Shown: positions 38,001-44,665, numbered from the stretch's first letter. The stretch: 64,000 bases of DNA from Crossaster papposus (GCA_037893245.1 JBAIAA010000412.1:744001-808000), one strand, 5' to 3'. The notes: a model not told the origin generated them from the sequence alone. A program made the numbers and translations.

Positions 38001-38104
38001 ATGTTCTGCACCGTGACAGTTTGGACGTGCACCGCGTTGGCTTCTGCGTCCATGAATTCTATCACCGGTGGGATAATTCGCACCCCCGATATGTCTCCCG
38101 CCAT
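360..38104 (-). CDS. CFAP47: CFAP47, cilia- and flagella-associated protein 47 (36 exons, 3' end outside window)
   Basis: This gene encodes a very large axonemal protein of the central apparatus, needed for sperm flagella in mammals (family knowledge). I rebuilt 36 coding exons with AG/GT boundaries. Every junction keeps phase, giving 7,257 nt or 2,419 codons without a stop. The start is the ATG at 38104 in a strong Kozak context (CACCATGG). The protein is a chain of MSP/ASH-type immunoglobulin-like beta-sandwich modules with one calponin-homology domain near residues 1780-1931. Stretches recalled from human CFAP47, such as FESVSKRAWTD and ERILLAW, recur in the same order. The human protein has about 3,190 residues, so roughly the last quarter should lie left of position 1. 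It diverges from DNAJB13 across a 280-bp gap. The exons are listed in the five segment entries below. HYDIN and CFAP65 share the MSP fold but lack this order and this CH domain. Confidence 0.95.
624..860. mobile_element. Fold-back element
   Basis: Arms at 624-661 and 823-860 are inverted copies with about 4 mismatches in 38. The motif GACCGATA(A/C)TGT recurs inside in both orientations. It lies in CFAP47 intron 35, where the rest of 861-1814 shows nothing I recognise. Confidence 0.65.
2183..2540. repeat. Tandem repeat, about 3.3 copies of a 108-bp unit
   Basis: Units start near 2183, 2291, 2399 and 2505, each with ACTGCACCAAGACACCAAAC and CACGCGATATAGTAACCGTC. It lies in CFAP47 intron 34. 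Confidence 0.85.
3941..4240 (-). repeat. Tandem duplication at the CFAP47 exon 32 donor site
   Basis: Two units of about 155 bp share GCACACAACCAAAGAAGTGG and end in (GA)ACTTACG, the exon 32 donor in minus orientation. The functional donor is at 4236. The extra donor-like copy is near 4081, inside intron 32. Confidence 0.8.
5184..8953 (-). CDS. CFAP47: CFAP47 exons 27-30, calponin-homology domain (residues 1751-1931)
   Basis: Exons: 8761-8953, 6984-7081, 5940-6056 and 5184-5318. Together they encode an alpha-helical CH-type domain: NIYSVGERILLAWLNHHYEQ, then RWVVNFDYDLLDGLVLAAVL, then NALKVVNAFRYIGLDYDIQ, then DPNPISLLLLCVHLYQRLP. The last is the usual 'D..d..D.nP...ll.l...l' end of a CH domain. 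In family members this domain gives microtubule or actin binding; which applies here is unknown. Phases are 1, 0, 0 and 0. Introns 27 and 28 carry tandem arrays. Intron 29 contains decayed copies of the start of exon 30. Confidence 0.92.
5270..5900 (-). repeat. Decayed tandem copies of the CFAP47 exon 30 acceptor and 5' coding part
   Basis: Units of roughly 115-120 bp share GGGTTGGGATCAGTGATATC and GTCAACTATTGACTGGCT. The first unit contains the true exon 30 start. Units near 5391 and 5508 retain exon-like frames (ALDITDPNPISLL, then AIDITAPNRISLL). Units toward 5900 are barely recognisable. Confidence 0.78.
6149..6448. mobile_element. Inverted-repeat element carrying a tRNA-like sequence
   Basis: TTGGCCCTTCACC...TTTACACT at 6149-6182 is inverted, with a few mismatches, near 6415-6448. 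A 72-nt tRNA-like segment lies between the arms. It is in CFAP47 intron 28. Confidence 0.6.
6229..6300 (-). tRNA. tRNA-like sequence, probably pseudogene or SINE head
   Basis: 72 nt with a perfect box A (TGGTCGAGTGG) and box B (GGTTCGAGTCC), and a 5-bp anticodon stem TCTGC/GCAGG. The loop is 8 nt instead of 7 and the acceptor stem pairs poorly. The possible anticodon AGA (Ser) does not fit the missing long variable arm. A working tRNA is unlikely. Confidence 0.4.
6505..6805. repeat. 11-bp minisatellite (ACGGACACGTT)n
   Basis: About 27 nearly identical copies in CFAP47 intron 28. Because 11 is not a multiple of 3, all reading frames cycle. It lacks stops on the plus strand and produces spurious open frames. 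Confidence 0.93.
7429..7653 (+). mobile_element. TTAA-MITE family A, diverged copy
   Basis: This copy begins TTAACCAGTTCGTGCCGG and ends ACGTGAACTGGTTAA. The ends are inverted repeats of each other and sit on TTAA, the piggyBac-type target. The interior is more diverged than in the other copies. It lies in CFAP47 intron 27. Confidence 0.8.
8358..8590. repeat. 12/13-bp minisatellite (CAAGTCCCAGGGT / CAAGTCCCAGGC)n
   Basis: A 13-bp version is followed by a 12-bp version, then a degraded CAAGTCCCAAGT end, in CFAP47 intron 27. It ends about 170 bp downstream of exon 27's donor in gene orientation. Confidence 0.9.
9270..16587 (-). CDS. CFAP47: CFAP47 exons 19-26 (residues 1039-1750)
   Basis: Exons: 16437-16587, 15134-15709, 14246-14441, 13390-13611, 12718-13004, 12260-12506, 9743-9973 and 9270-9495. 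Exon 20, at 576 nt, is the largest in the gene. It contains a Pro/Thr/Ser-rich linker (APTPESTPFPPTPAPSTKS) between two MSP modules. Exons 21-22 encode further beta-sandwich strands, including a cysteine pair in PCCGDEGDE. Exon 23 ends in a serine-rich tail (RPSTQRSSASTSSR). Exon 24 encodes WITLHGWSGGPYPVSVP, and exon 26 FESVSKRAWTDLLLQTLK just before the CH domain. Exon 25's donor (GTATCAG) is weaker than the others. A LINE lies in intron 24 and an 11-bp array in intron 19. Confidence 0.9.
10385..11994 (+). mobile_element. 5'-truncated CR1/L2-type LINE with intact reverse-transcriptase ORF
   Basis: The insertion sits in CFAP47 intron 24, antisense to the gene. It is flanked by a perfect 11-bp target-site duplication, AAATCTTTGAT (10374-10384 and 11995-12005). 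An uninterrupted 384-codon frame (10391-11545) keeps RT motif A (LLDLSAAFDTIDH), motif B (GVPQGSVLGP), the catalytic YADDTQLYL and a C-terminal region with LHWLPIRQRIQFKLLLLTWK typical of CR1/L2-like elements. The endonuclease and finger region are missing, as expected from incomplete target-primed reverse transcription, so the copy cannot move itself. The 3' UTR ends in GCATTATAAATGC followed by ATT repeats. Confidence 0.9.
10391..11545 (+). CDS. Partial LINE ORF2: reverse transcriptase and C-terminal domain
   Basis: This is a single open frame of 384 codons within the LINE. The first methionine is internal to the original protein, since the sequence starts inside the RT palm just before motif A. 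Catalytic aspartates are present in LLDLSAAFD and YADD. The lack of stops or frameshifts over 1.15 kb suggests a recent insertion. There is no sign that it is expressed as a host gene. Confidence 0.85.
   Translation: MDNKRGVFLVLLDLSAAFDTIDHGVLLSRLSSIGVKGSALEWIRSYLSNRSQAVNINGCLSSILPLLFGVPQGSVLGPQFFTIYSAPIANIARKHGLLVHMYADDTQLYLPFDLYDNEDELATRKRMESCIVDIKSWMTSNKLKLNDDKTELIIVTSKYLQSRATNNSIQIVSSPIHASPSARNLGIIFDNTLSMEDHIKRVCKATYFQIRNINQIRKVLDDDTAATLVHALVISRLDNGNSLLYGINEQLLAKLQRAQNAAARMLTRTRKFDHILPILKQLHWLPIRQRIQFKLLLLTWKSLNAMAPVYINELLSPYIPKRTLRSADKILLTVLSVSSYGDRGFFAAAPKLWNALPFELRSCSSINVFKKLLKTHLFETAYNI
13770..14011 (+). mobile_element. TTAA-MITE family A copy
   Basis: About 240 bp bounded by TTAACCAGTTCGCGCCGG and its inverted copy, both on TTAA. 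It shares the interior (TTCCGGCCTTGCTCG-like boxes) with the other family members. It is in CFAP47 intron 21. No coding capacity. Confidence 0.88.
15855..16225. repeat. 11-bp minisatellite (CAAGTCGGTCC / CAAGTCCGTCC)n
   Basis: About 33 copies in CFAP47 intron 19. Two sequence variants occupy separate blocks: CGG first, CCG later, with occasional CAACTC variants. Confidence 0.92.
17234..17590. mobile_element. MITE family B with 19-bp terminal inverted repeats
   Basis: Left end AAAGGTAGGATACACCATT and right end AATGGTGTATCCTACCTTT are perfect inverted repeats, 357 bp apart, in CFAP47 intron 18. Related sequence occurs at 27428-27910, 36839-37013 and 42238-42360. It has no coding capacity. Confidence 0.85.
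17613..28660 (-). CDS. CFAP47: CFAP47 exons 9-18 (residues 584-1038)
   Basis: Exons: 28508-28660, 25813-25916, 25119-25298, 24221-24324, 23374-23486, 22404-22537, 21270-21380, 19597-19727, 18608-18730 and 17613-17822. Exon 9 encodes a charged segment (YIDPDYAY, then lysine/arginine-rich). Exon 11 encodes LTPQQLHQVVIG, which leads into the MSP repeats PPTIDFGQVCLKST and VALELSTESLELKP. Exon 15 has FTWQPILGDRGTAFSI and exon 17 QNTSQNHAYFQ; both match the family strongly. Exon 17 was placed at the internal acceptor at 18730 because that restores phase and family alignment. Exon 16's 3' boundary has a second copy inside intron 16 (see findings). Confidence 0.9.
17877..18201. mobile_element. Inverted-repeat element interrupted by a family A MITE
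   Basis: The outer arms GTGGTTAACCGCAATAAACC (17877) and its inverted copy (18182-18201) bracket a complete family A MITE at 17903-18144. The MITE used a TTAA inside the outer element. The outer element is short and appears only here. Confidence 0.75.
19437..19630 (-). repeat. 97-bp duplication spanning the CFAP47 exon 16 donor
   Basis: The units 19437-19533 and 19534-19630 share TGTGTCTACAATCGCTTTGA and the donor ACTTACATCGGCGAA. Each includes 34 bp of the exon 3' end. The upstream unit (gene orientation, 19534-19630) is the one joined to the intact exon. Confidence 0.85.
19834..20246. mobile_element. MITE family C copy
   Basis: It begins ATGTGACCTGTTCTAACGAA and ends with the inverted form (TTGTTGGAGCAGGTCACATA). 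The arms include CCCGGACAAAGT. A second full copy is at 32806-33231 and a solo end at about 48866-48894. It lies in CFAP47 intron 15. Confidence 0.82.
20693..21145. repeat. Tandem repeat, about 4 x 106-116 bp
   Basis: Units start near 20693, 20799, 20915 and 21031. Each contains TCAAATTTCTCTGCAAACTA and CCAAGACAAATATCAGAAAT (with small changes). CFAP47 intron 15. Confidence 0.85.
21906..22150 (-). mobile_element. TTAA-MITE family A copy, one end decayed
   Basis: This copy is in the reverse orientation to those at 13770 and 17903. The left end, TTAACCAGTTCGCGC, is intact. The right end has decayed to AAACTTGTTCAA, so the TTAA is lost. It lies in CFAP47 intron 14. Confidence 0.82.
22538..23373 (-). 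other. CFAP47 intron 13
   Basis: No repeat, gene or motif is recognised in this 836-bp intron; the phase of exons 13 and 14 fits directly across it. Confidence 0.5.
23530..23811 (-). mobile_element. tRNA-derived SINE, second family
   Basis: Minus-strand head GCACTGTGATCCAGTGGTTA with GGGTTCGAACCCTGG box B, then a body containing TGCCTCTCTCCACCCAGGAG and a 3' AGCGCTATAAAAGAAC plus ATTATTA. Relatives: 3099-3295 (+), 16851-16985 (+), 29665-29808 (-), 13110-13375 (+, diverged) and 55181-55440 (+). Confidence 0.72.
24798..25039 (-). mobile_element. TTAA-MITE family A copy
   Basis: Complete copy in reverse orientation, TTAACCAGTTCGCG to GCGAAATTGTTAA, in CFAP47 intron 11. The right terminal repeat has two substitutions. 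Confidence 0.85.
25978..26190 (+). mobile_element. Two truncated family A MITE ends in tandem
   Basis: Two copies of the MITE left end, beginning TTAACCAATTCGCGCC, start near 25978 and 26146. Each is followed by non-MITE sequence, and similar AAAAGTTGAAAA-type sequence precedes both. They look like a local duplication of a truncated copy in CFAP47 intron 9. Confidence 0.65.
26311..26895 (-). mobile_element. Family A MITE split by a nested 350-bp element
   Basis: TTAACCAGTTCGCACCGG starts at 26311 and the matching end GCGCGAACTGGTTAA closes at 26895, far longer than the usual 240 bp. A foreign block at about 26439-26786 explains the extra length. It contains telomere-like GGGTTAGGGTTAG and a GGAGAC motif near each end. 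A second copy of that block is at about 43700-44023 and a fragment at about 14926-15010. The residual target GTG flanks the insertion. Confidence 0.78.
27428..27910. mobile_element. Family B MITE whose end is amplified in tandem (5 x 54 bp)
   Basis: Copies of a 54-bp unit start near 27428, 27482, 27536, 27590 and 27645, each beginning TAAAGGTAGGATACACCATT. They are followed by the family B interior (ATCTCTAGCGCAATCATTTT) to about 27910. A palindrome, CTACCTTTAAAGGTAG, sits at the start (27421-27436). Confidence 0.75.
28765..29117 (-). mobile_element. tRNA-Leu-derived SINE
   Basis: The head (29031-29117, minus) looks like tRNA-Leu(CAA): ATCCGAGTGGATAAG box A, ACTCAAGCTC anticodon loop, a long variable arm (GGTGTTCTATTCACC) and GGGTTCGAGTCCC box B. 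The body follows with CTCAGCTCCCTGGGGAGTAT (plus strand). The 3' end has GCGCTTTATAAGAAC and ATT repeats, resembling the LINE tail at 11930-11994. Body fragments also occur near 2560-2700 and 9085-9160. Confidence 0.75.
29866..38104 (-). CDS. CFAP47: CFAP47 exons 1-8 (residues 1-583)
   Basis: Exons: 37955-38104, 36170-36324, 34890-35097, 34119-34165, 33261-33489, 31822-32131, 30568-30996 and 29866-30088. Exon 1 starts MAGDISGVRIIPPVIEF, the typical first beta strand of an MSP module, and joins in phase 0 to KFKLIVKNPDKPVAPGLEV. Exon 7 (429 nt) carries a second clear MSP/ASH module with the motifs FDFGECPVGEH and LPPGESRDLIFSF. Exon 4 is a 47-nt micro-exon fixed by phase on both sides. Exon 8 is basic and proline-poor, probably a linker. 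Introns hold a 300-bp duplication with a MITE (intron 1), a 22-bp array (intron 6) and several MITEs. Confidence 0.9.
31240..31780. repeat. 22-bp minisatellite (AAAGGCCACAACTTACACAG CC)n
   Basis: About 24 variable copies in CFAP47 intron 6. The unit drifts gradually from AGGTCAAAGGCC at the left to AGCCAAAAGCC at the right. Confidence 0.9.
32275..32517 (+). mobile_element. TTAA-MITE family A copy
   Basis: Complete copy in CFAP47 intron 5, TTAACCAGTTCGCGCCGG to CCGGCGCAAACTGGTTAA. It is close to the apparent family consensus. Confidence 0.88.
32806..33231. mobile_element. MITE family C copy
   Basis: Full copy, 426 bp, ATGTGACCTGTTCCAACGAA to GAGCAGGTCACAT, ending 30 bp from CFAP47 exon 5. 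It is similar to 19834-20246 across its length. Confidence 0.82.
35760..36002. mobile_element. MITE family D copy (GGGGCCAATTTCATAAA ends)
   Basis: It begins GGGGCCAATTTCATAAAACG and ends TTTTATGAAATTTGCCTC, a decayed inverted repeat, with internal TTTGCTTAGCAC / GCTAAGCAAA boxes. Other members: 46951-47199 (both ends intact), 36355-36571, 24424-24600 and fragments near 25400-25550 and 60240-60427. Confidence 0.75.
37013..37895. repeat. Direct duplication of about 300 bp in CFAP47 intron 1
   Basis: Blocks 37013-37292 and 37319-37332 plus 37571-37895 share AGGCTTTAATGTTTCGAGTT and TATCACTATCAGAAAATCGA, each with a poly-C tract. The second block is interrupted by the family A MITE. Confidence 0.85.
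37333..37570 (-). mobile_element. TTAA-MITE family A copy with paralogous empty site
   Basis: Complete copy in CFAP47 intron 1. It interrupts the sequence CAGACACTCCATTAA / ACAAGTTATGG. The neighbouring duplicate at 37013-37036 still reads CACTCCATTAACAAGTTATG without the element. This fixes the element ends and the TTAA target. Confidence 0.93.
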
Positions 38105-38384
38105 GGTGAATATGCTTTCCAAAACTATTTAAGCTAGAAATACTTTTTCTCCCGAAGTTTGCAACTCGTTTCAAAGTCAAACTTTAAAACTGGCAAAAGT
38201 GAAAGCGGCCATGTTGTTTTCAAAGTTGTTGCCAGGGGGTACAGCGCCCTCTACTGTCCGACTTTGTCAAACCAGCCATAGCAACAATGTAAACAAGTAT
38301 GGGTGCCATAAGTTAGCGGTGCAGCGGCAGAAAAAAACTAAATTTACAAAATCGGAGTAGTTTTAACATAATTGTTCAAGCAAA
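38105..38384. promoter_or_regulatory. Divergent promoter shared by CFAP47 and DNAJB13
   Basis: Only 280 bp separate the two start codons, which read outward. No TATA box is placed for either gene. The gap is free of recognisable transposons, unlike almost every other non-coding stretch here. It holds an RFX X-box-like site at 38272-38285 and another X-box half-site, GTTGCC, at 38228-38233. Both products are axonemal, so a shared ciliogenic promoter is the simple reading. Transcription starts and 5' UTR exons cannot be fixed from sequence alone. Confidence 0.75.
38272..38285. promoter_or_regulatory. X-box-like RFX binding site
   Basis: The 14-mer CCAGCCATAGCAAC matches the X-box form GTTGCCATAGCAAC at the last 11 positions in a row. 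That includes the AT spacer and a perfect AGCAAC right half; the left half is degraded. RFX factors drive axonemal genes through such sites (established knowledge). Occupancy here is inferred. Confidence 0.55.
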
Positions 38385-41300
38385 ATGGGGCAGGATTACT
38401 ACTGTATTCTGGGACTTACTAGGTCTGCAATAGATGCGGATATTAAGAAAGCGTAAGTAGCATATAGTATAGGCCCCTAATTTAATTATCTGCTTTATAA
38501 TTTACAAAATCACTGTTTGTTTTGTGTAGTGTCTCTGTTTTTATGTGTATAATGACAATTAATGTATTTGTCAATAAATTAATGGAGGTTCCTACTCGAC
38601 AAGCATTTGCTTTTTGGGGACCCCCATCCACATTTATCTTTTCTTTACCTACGTTGTATTATATTGAGACCAGTTATGTGGAAAATAAAGAATGAATGAA
38701 TGAATGAATAATTAGGAATAGGAGTAGGACAAGCAAGTGCTTTATTTGATGTGAGTGTGACTAGTGTGAGCCGCGCCGTCGTCGAGTCCACCACGCGCGG
38801 CACCATATCATTATCAGCATATTTCTTAAGGCGTCAACCGGTACACGATCGATCCGATCGCGAGTCGCTGGAGTTTGTGGTTGGCTACGAGTCCGTGGAC
38901 TAGACTACGCGGAGTTTGCGGTAATTCGCTGCCCAGTGCATGCATGCAGTAGCAACGGCTGGCACGGATTCCTCCATAACTTGTCTTACTTACTCTTAGT
39001 TAGGTTTATCGCTAATCACAGAACCGAAATGCATCATGGATAGAGAAATTAAATTCCCACCCTGGGGCTTAAAACACATCTCAAATGTTTCATTGTTTAT
39101 TTGATTTTTATTTTGTTTACTTGATAGCTATCGGAAGCTGTCTTTAAAGTATCATCCAGACAAGAATCAAGAAACTGGTGCTCCGGAGAAATTCAAGCAG
39201 GCGTCGGAAGCCTTTGATGTATTGTGCGATCGTAAGTAGTAGATGATCCACCATTCACAAATTATAGCAATGGCCCCCAACTACTGAACTAGAGTTGGGA
39301 AAGTCCTCACTGCAGTTGGTGGATAACACCAAACACACACAGTACCACCTAAAACTCTTAAAATCTAAATTAAGTTTGTAAATTGTTCCTCTCAATACAC
39401 CTTATTCACGGGTCGGCCATCTTAAATTGAAATGAAGGAAAATCTTAATTTTTGTTACTGGCAAATAGAAATGAAAGTAATAACATAAAGTAAGTTACAA
39501 ATTAATACCAGTCTGCTCTGATGAATAATACAAAATTTGCTATTATTGATACGCTAACATTTTAAGCAACATTTGTAAATAACGCGTAAAAGTCCTATAG
39601 CTGGCGGCTCCGTTGAGCCCGGCAGTTCAATCGTTACCTTTGTGCGCAAGACTTACACGATCTATTGGTACCAGAAAATTTACCTCTGACAAATTATAGG
39701 TAAACATTTCAAAACTGGTGTTTAATTACCGTTCGCTCGTTCAACATAAATACCCGGTCTGGTTGCCATGCATGAAGTCTGATCCGTCGTCAAGCAAAGT
39801 GTAGTGACCAAGGGTCATTGTGACGTAATACTTTGAAGGCAAAATTGAGGTTTTCTGCCTTAACCCTTTGCACTCAGCCCCGCGCTACATCTGACTTTTA
39901 ACCCTTAAAAGCTCCTGGGGGTCCAAATATTCCCCCAAAATATAGCCCTATTTGTAAGCTTTCCAATGATACATAATTGTATGGGCCTTGTACACTGTAA
40001 ATGATATTTGTATATACAAACTAGCAACACGTACAAAATCTTCGAAAACAGGCCTGAGTTTAAAGGGTTAAAAATGTTTAACAAGTCTTCATTCTTCTCT
40101 TTTATAGCCAGGAAAAAGGCAGTGTATGATCAGTTTGGAGAGGAAGGATTGAAGAATGGAGTACCCGAAGAAAAGATGGAGAGTGGGGCGTGGACGCAGG
40201 GCTACAGCTTCCACGGCGACGCCCATAAAGTCTTTAGAGAGTTCTTCGGTGGGGACAATCCATTCAGTGGTAAGGAACAAATTCAAAGATGTTTGATCTT
40301 GTGGAAATATGGAGTTCCTCATGTGAAATTGTGTTGTAACGGATCAAGTCGCTTTTTTCACGCTTCCGAGAAGCATGAAGAAACTCGATCTGGCAACTTT
40401 AACCCTAACCTTCCAGGGACGTATTTTGGCTGGAAACCCTGCCAGACGCAACAGATTACATACTTTGTCACATTGACTTGTGTGCAGAGTCCAGCAAGGT
40501 CAAGCAGTCACCACAGATGCACTGTGCTGGATCTGGCAGGGTTAGGGTTAAACAATATATATAGCTGGAATCACTTAACCGGCTATACTTATTGTGTAAA
40601 GTTGCCAGATCAAGGCTCTCCGAGCTTATGGTGAAAGTGTGCAAAGGGCGAATTGAGCAATGATCATTTAAAAACCCCACCATAATACATTGTGGTTGTC
40701 CCCATAACTTGGTCCAAGAGAAATCAGTTAAAACCAGTGCTGGCTAACCCACGACCACAGGCCCTGTCTGTAAGTGTGCTTAGAATATAAATATACAAGA
40801 AGAGAAGCCGTTGTGATGAAACAACTTGCTTAGGAACAAAATAAAATTCATCCCATAGCCAAAAGACTGCCATGAAGATATGTGTGATGCCTAAACTGTT
40901 TCACAAGGGAGAAAACAATTTATTATTTACACCTTTGAACATACAAAATCATTTCAAAAATATCAAAATCTTTGTGGAGATTTTGTACACCTTCTATTAG
41001 CGAACAGCCCCGCACATGTATATTTAGAGTATATACTTCTGCAATAGGTAAAGTTATTAAAATCTGCAATTTTGTTATAATTATTATCGCACAGAATTCT
41101 TTGATGACATTGATGGGGACCTAAGCATGGGTTTTGGCGGTCTGCGGGGCAGAGGACGCAAGAAGCAGGACGCATCCATCGAGCGAGACCTGACGCTGTC
41201 CCTGGAGGAGATATTCCACGGATGCACCAAGAAGATGAAGATCTCCAGGAGGGTAGGTTCAAGGGGCCTGGTGGCTGTCCTTACATGGGCACAGTTTCGG

Positions 41301-42554
41301 AGAGCATTCAAGCAAAATATACTGCTTTAGCAGCAGATTCAGGATTTTCCAAAGGGGGAGGGGGGATTTAGGGGGTAAGGAGTGGGGTTTAGGGGCCCGG
41401 GTAGATAGTTTGGAAAATAGCAACTGTACACAAAAATGTAAGGGGAAACTAAAGAAAAATTTTTTTAAGCATGTCTCCTCCAAGTAACCAAAATCTTTAA
41501 GTGTCCTCCAATTCCCGGCCAATGTGCTAAAACTACATGTTACCTAAATCCTCAAAAATCATCCAATATTTCAGAATTCTCCAGTATTAGATAAGCTAGG
41601 CCTTATGACCTGGATCCTGCATTTTCCTCCAGTGGCAAAAAACTCTAATGCCGTAATGCCCTTAATCCTCCAAATTCCAATTTTTTTAGGATTTAGGATG
41701 GTTAGGTTAAAATCTACAAATCAGAAAATCCATATTTAAAAAAACCTACTCCTGATTTCCATTACCTCGACGTCAGGTGATGAACGAAGATGGCCACACC
41801 TCCAGCATCCGCGACAAGATCCTGACCATCACGGTCAAGCGAGGCTGGCGCGAGGGCACCCGCATCACCTTCCCTAAGGAGGGAGACCAGGGGCCTAACA
41901 ATGTCCCCGCCGACATTGTCTTCATCGTCCGCGACAAGCCCCACCCTCGCTTCAAGCGGGACGGCAACGACCTGATCTTCACCGCTCGGGTGCTGCTGGG
42001 GAAAGCCCTGACGGGATGCAGTGTGGAGGTGCCGACGTTGGACGGACGACTGCTGAATATTCCTATCAATGACATCATCAGGTATTAACCCTTTATACAC
42101 TGTGGGGCCCACCTAAGCAGCTAGCTGTCCAGATTAATAAAAATGAGATGGAGGGTATTTAGGCAGATGACACAACAGGAAAGATCTTGTGATAGGATCA
42201 ATCAACTGATGCTATCATCACTTAGTTAAATTTAAAAAAAAGGATACACCGAGAATACACCATTGGTAATTGCTTGAATTATCATGAATGGGTGGATTTG
42301 GGGGGTTGTATTAACTGACCTTTCCGAAGTTTTACAATCATGGATGCTAAGAAAAGCAAGGAAACTTATTTCTACTTACTCTGGTTTCTTTATTTGGAAA
42401 CAGGCCTGGCTATGAAAAGGTTGTTCCCGGAGAAGGCATGCCGTTGTCCAGAGCTCCCGAGGATAAAGGAAACCTGATCATCCGATTTGACATCGAGTTC
42501 CCCAGACAACTGACTTTGGAGAAGAAACACCTCCTGAAGGAAGCTTTACTTTAA
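38385..42554 (+). CDS. DNAJB13: DNAJB13, radial-spoke DnaJ/HSP40 protein (complete, 6 exons)
   Basis: Exons: 38385-38452, 39128-39231, 40108-40269, 41095-41252, 41777-42081 and 42404-42554. They sum to 948 nt, 315 aa plus TAA; human DNAJB13 has 316. The start [15 protein letters not shown] matches the family. The J domain covers residues 1-70 with HPD at 32-34 (KYHPDK). A Gly/Phe-rich stretch follows ([15 protein letters not shown]). There is no zinc finger, so it is a type II protein, with two C-terminal beta domains ([39 protein letters not shown]-type VLLGKALTG). DNAJB13 is a radial-spoke component of motile cilia and sperm rather than a general chaperone (established). It pairs head to head with CFAP47. 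A likely poly(A) signal AATAAA is at 43581-43586. Confidence 0.97.
38453..41776 (+). other. DNAJB13 introns 1-4
   Basis: Intron 1 (38453-39127) has an (AATG)n microsatellite near 38691-38710. Intron 2 (39232-40107) shows nothing recognised. Intron 3 (40270-41094) carries the telomere-ended MITE. Intron 4 (41253-41776) shows nothing recognised. Confidence 0.6.
40393..40550. mobile_element. Short MITE with telomere-like ends (TAACCCTAACC)
   Basis: It runs from TTAACCCTAACCTTCCAGG to GGCAGGGTTAGGGTTAAA, about 158 bp, in DNAJB13 intron 3. A near-identical copy is at 48479-48627 in MGST3 intron 1, and fragments lie at 29622-29665 and 55838-55862. Confidence 0.78.
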
Positions 42555-42735
42555 ACTGATCGGGAAACAGACATCATTAGTTTGGGGACATATTTGAAAT
42601 GTTCAGAAGAAATGGTTGCCATATACATACAGGAAAATTGCATTCTCAAATTTGGATAACTTGAATGTGGAAGTTAAACTTCATTCTCATCAATAGAATA
42701 GGACATTATGGACCTTGAATACTCCTCTGCCTCGA

Positions 42736-42926
42736 ATTATTGTTAACGAAAATCGATTCAAGGCGGGTTTAGACCGATGGTACCGGGAAGCACACCCATG
42801 CATTTCCGGCTTTGCTCGCTGCTGACAGACATTTCCGGCCTTGCTCGTGACGTGTTTTTGCGTCATATGTTTTGAATCTTGCGAAAACTTTGCGTGTATA
42901 TACGTCCTCCGGCGCGAACTGGTTAA
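42736..42926 (+). mobile_element. 5'-truncated family A MITE
   Basis: The right two-thirds of the element end in CCGGCGCGAACTGGTTAA. The left end is missing. It lies about 180 bp downstream of the DNAJB13 stop codon and may be part of its 3' UTR. Confidence 0.8.
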
Positions 42927-44499
42927 ATAAAAGATTTGAGTTTGAAATTCAAGTTAACGAGAGTTTACTGCACTCGGGTAGTCATTGAGTATCATGGTTA
43001 CCAGTTAAACCATTATAGCTCACTATTGCTTTTGTTTGAGTACCAGTGGAAATGTTTGAGGCGCCATTTGAACATAAACAGTCGGTGAATTAAGTTTGTT
43101 CCATTTCAAAAGGCGGGAATATTATTTGTATTCACATTATATTCAGATGTCCTAGTTTGTCTTCCTTTTACAAATTTTAAATAATAGGATGGGATGAATT
43201 TTGAAAAACTTTATTCTTTATTAACCTACTTTTAAGACAAAATACTTTGTACATACATTTTAAAACTAACTTCTTCAAAAATATAACGAACGGGAGACCA
43301 CATACAACTTCTTTTCTCACACGTTTTGGCAAGAGATTCATAGGCTGAACAAATTAAATACGCGGGAGTAGGTTAATAATCATAAACTTTGGGATTTCTC
43401 TGTAACAATTTGAGACCAATTTGTTCCTTGTCAATTCAGCATGTAACATAAAATCCACCAAATATGTACATGTATAATATAACTTAGGAGAAAATATACC
43501 TACAATCATCCGTCCACAATTAATTTGAATGTATATAGTGTATGTACAAATATTTGTTTGTGAAATATTAGTTTTGTTGAAATAAACACTGTGGAAATAA
43601 CATTTCAGTTTGTTTGCTCGTTTCTCAGTTCAGACACATTGTAAATAGCAGTAAAACAATACAAACTTGAGACAACACACATTCGCATTTTTGCATCACT
43701 GTGGAGTGTGGAGACATGGCTTTGTTCTCGTGTACAAAATGGTTAGAAAGTCGAGCACGTTTTTCAAAATGCTCCCATTTTAACCACAATTATTTTCCTG
43801 GGTTGAAATTTCGACCCAATATACCCTATATTATACCCTAACCCAAACACTAACCATAACCCACATCCTAACCCTAGTTTTTGAGTAATTTAAGTACAAT
43901 CCAAAAATCTAATTCGTGAAATTCCTAAAGGAGACCTATTCATCCATAGAAATTACCCTTTGGAGACCTTTTCACTCCCATTGTCCCCATTGTGTTCACG
44001 TCTCCAGAGGGTACCGTATTTCACTCCACCGAGACAAGATTGTTAAACTTTTGTTAATGCAATGTCCGATCGAAGTGCAACAAACAGCATTGTATGAAGA
44101 AATGAACCCTCATTTCATTCTCTGCCCAGTTTTGTCTGATTTTGCCAGAACCCCTCACATTTTTGATAAATGGGCTTGTCATGAAAACCAACTTCATGCA
44201 GGTTATAAAGAGCAGACAGAAAGTATCCTGCCGTCACTTCATTGGTTGTGTACAAAGTCTATAGAAAGTCGAGAATATTTAGAGTGTTCTAGTTTTCTAA
44301 CAAAATTGATGTGGGGATTGTCGCTTTTAAAGTGACCAAATCCCACCCCTGGGGCTAAATTTTAGTTACAATCCCCGACATACATGGGTGAGGCACCCCT
44401 CCCCACCCCCCCCCCCCCCCTCATGAATTTAAATTGTGCACTGAAGTGGAGTAAAAATCCTTGCGAACAAAATCCCCACTCTGGGGTTTGAACAAACGT

Positions 44500-44665
44500 A
44501 CAGGGAGTAACAGGCAGGGCAATTTGGGGTGGTACAGGAAGCAACAGGCAGGGCGGTTTTGGGCGGTACAGAGTAACAGGCAGGGTGGTTTGGGGCCGTA
44601 CAGAGAGTAACAGGCAGGGTGTTTGGGCAGTACAAGGAGTGACAGCAGTTTGGGGCGGTACAGGA
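44500..44665. repeat. Imperfect 35-40-bp repeat
   Basis: About four units of GTAACAGGCAGGG followed by TTTGGGGCGGTACAG, just downstream of MGST3's 3' end. A C17-like homopolymer lies nearby at about 44406-44420. Confidence 0.65.

Noticed and set aside
38105..38122. Upstream start for CFAP47 six codons earlier
   Set aside because: The codon at 38122 is TTG. The ATG at 38104 has a strong Kozak context and matches the family's start region.
43916..44335. 139-codon plus-strand frame between DNAJB13 and MGST3
   Set aside because: It starts inside a dispersed repeat (also at 26439-26786) and shows no family motif or splice support.
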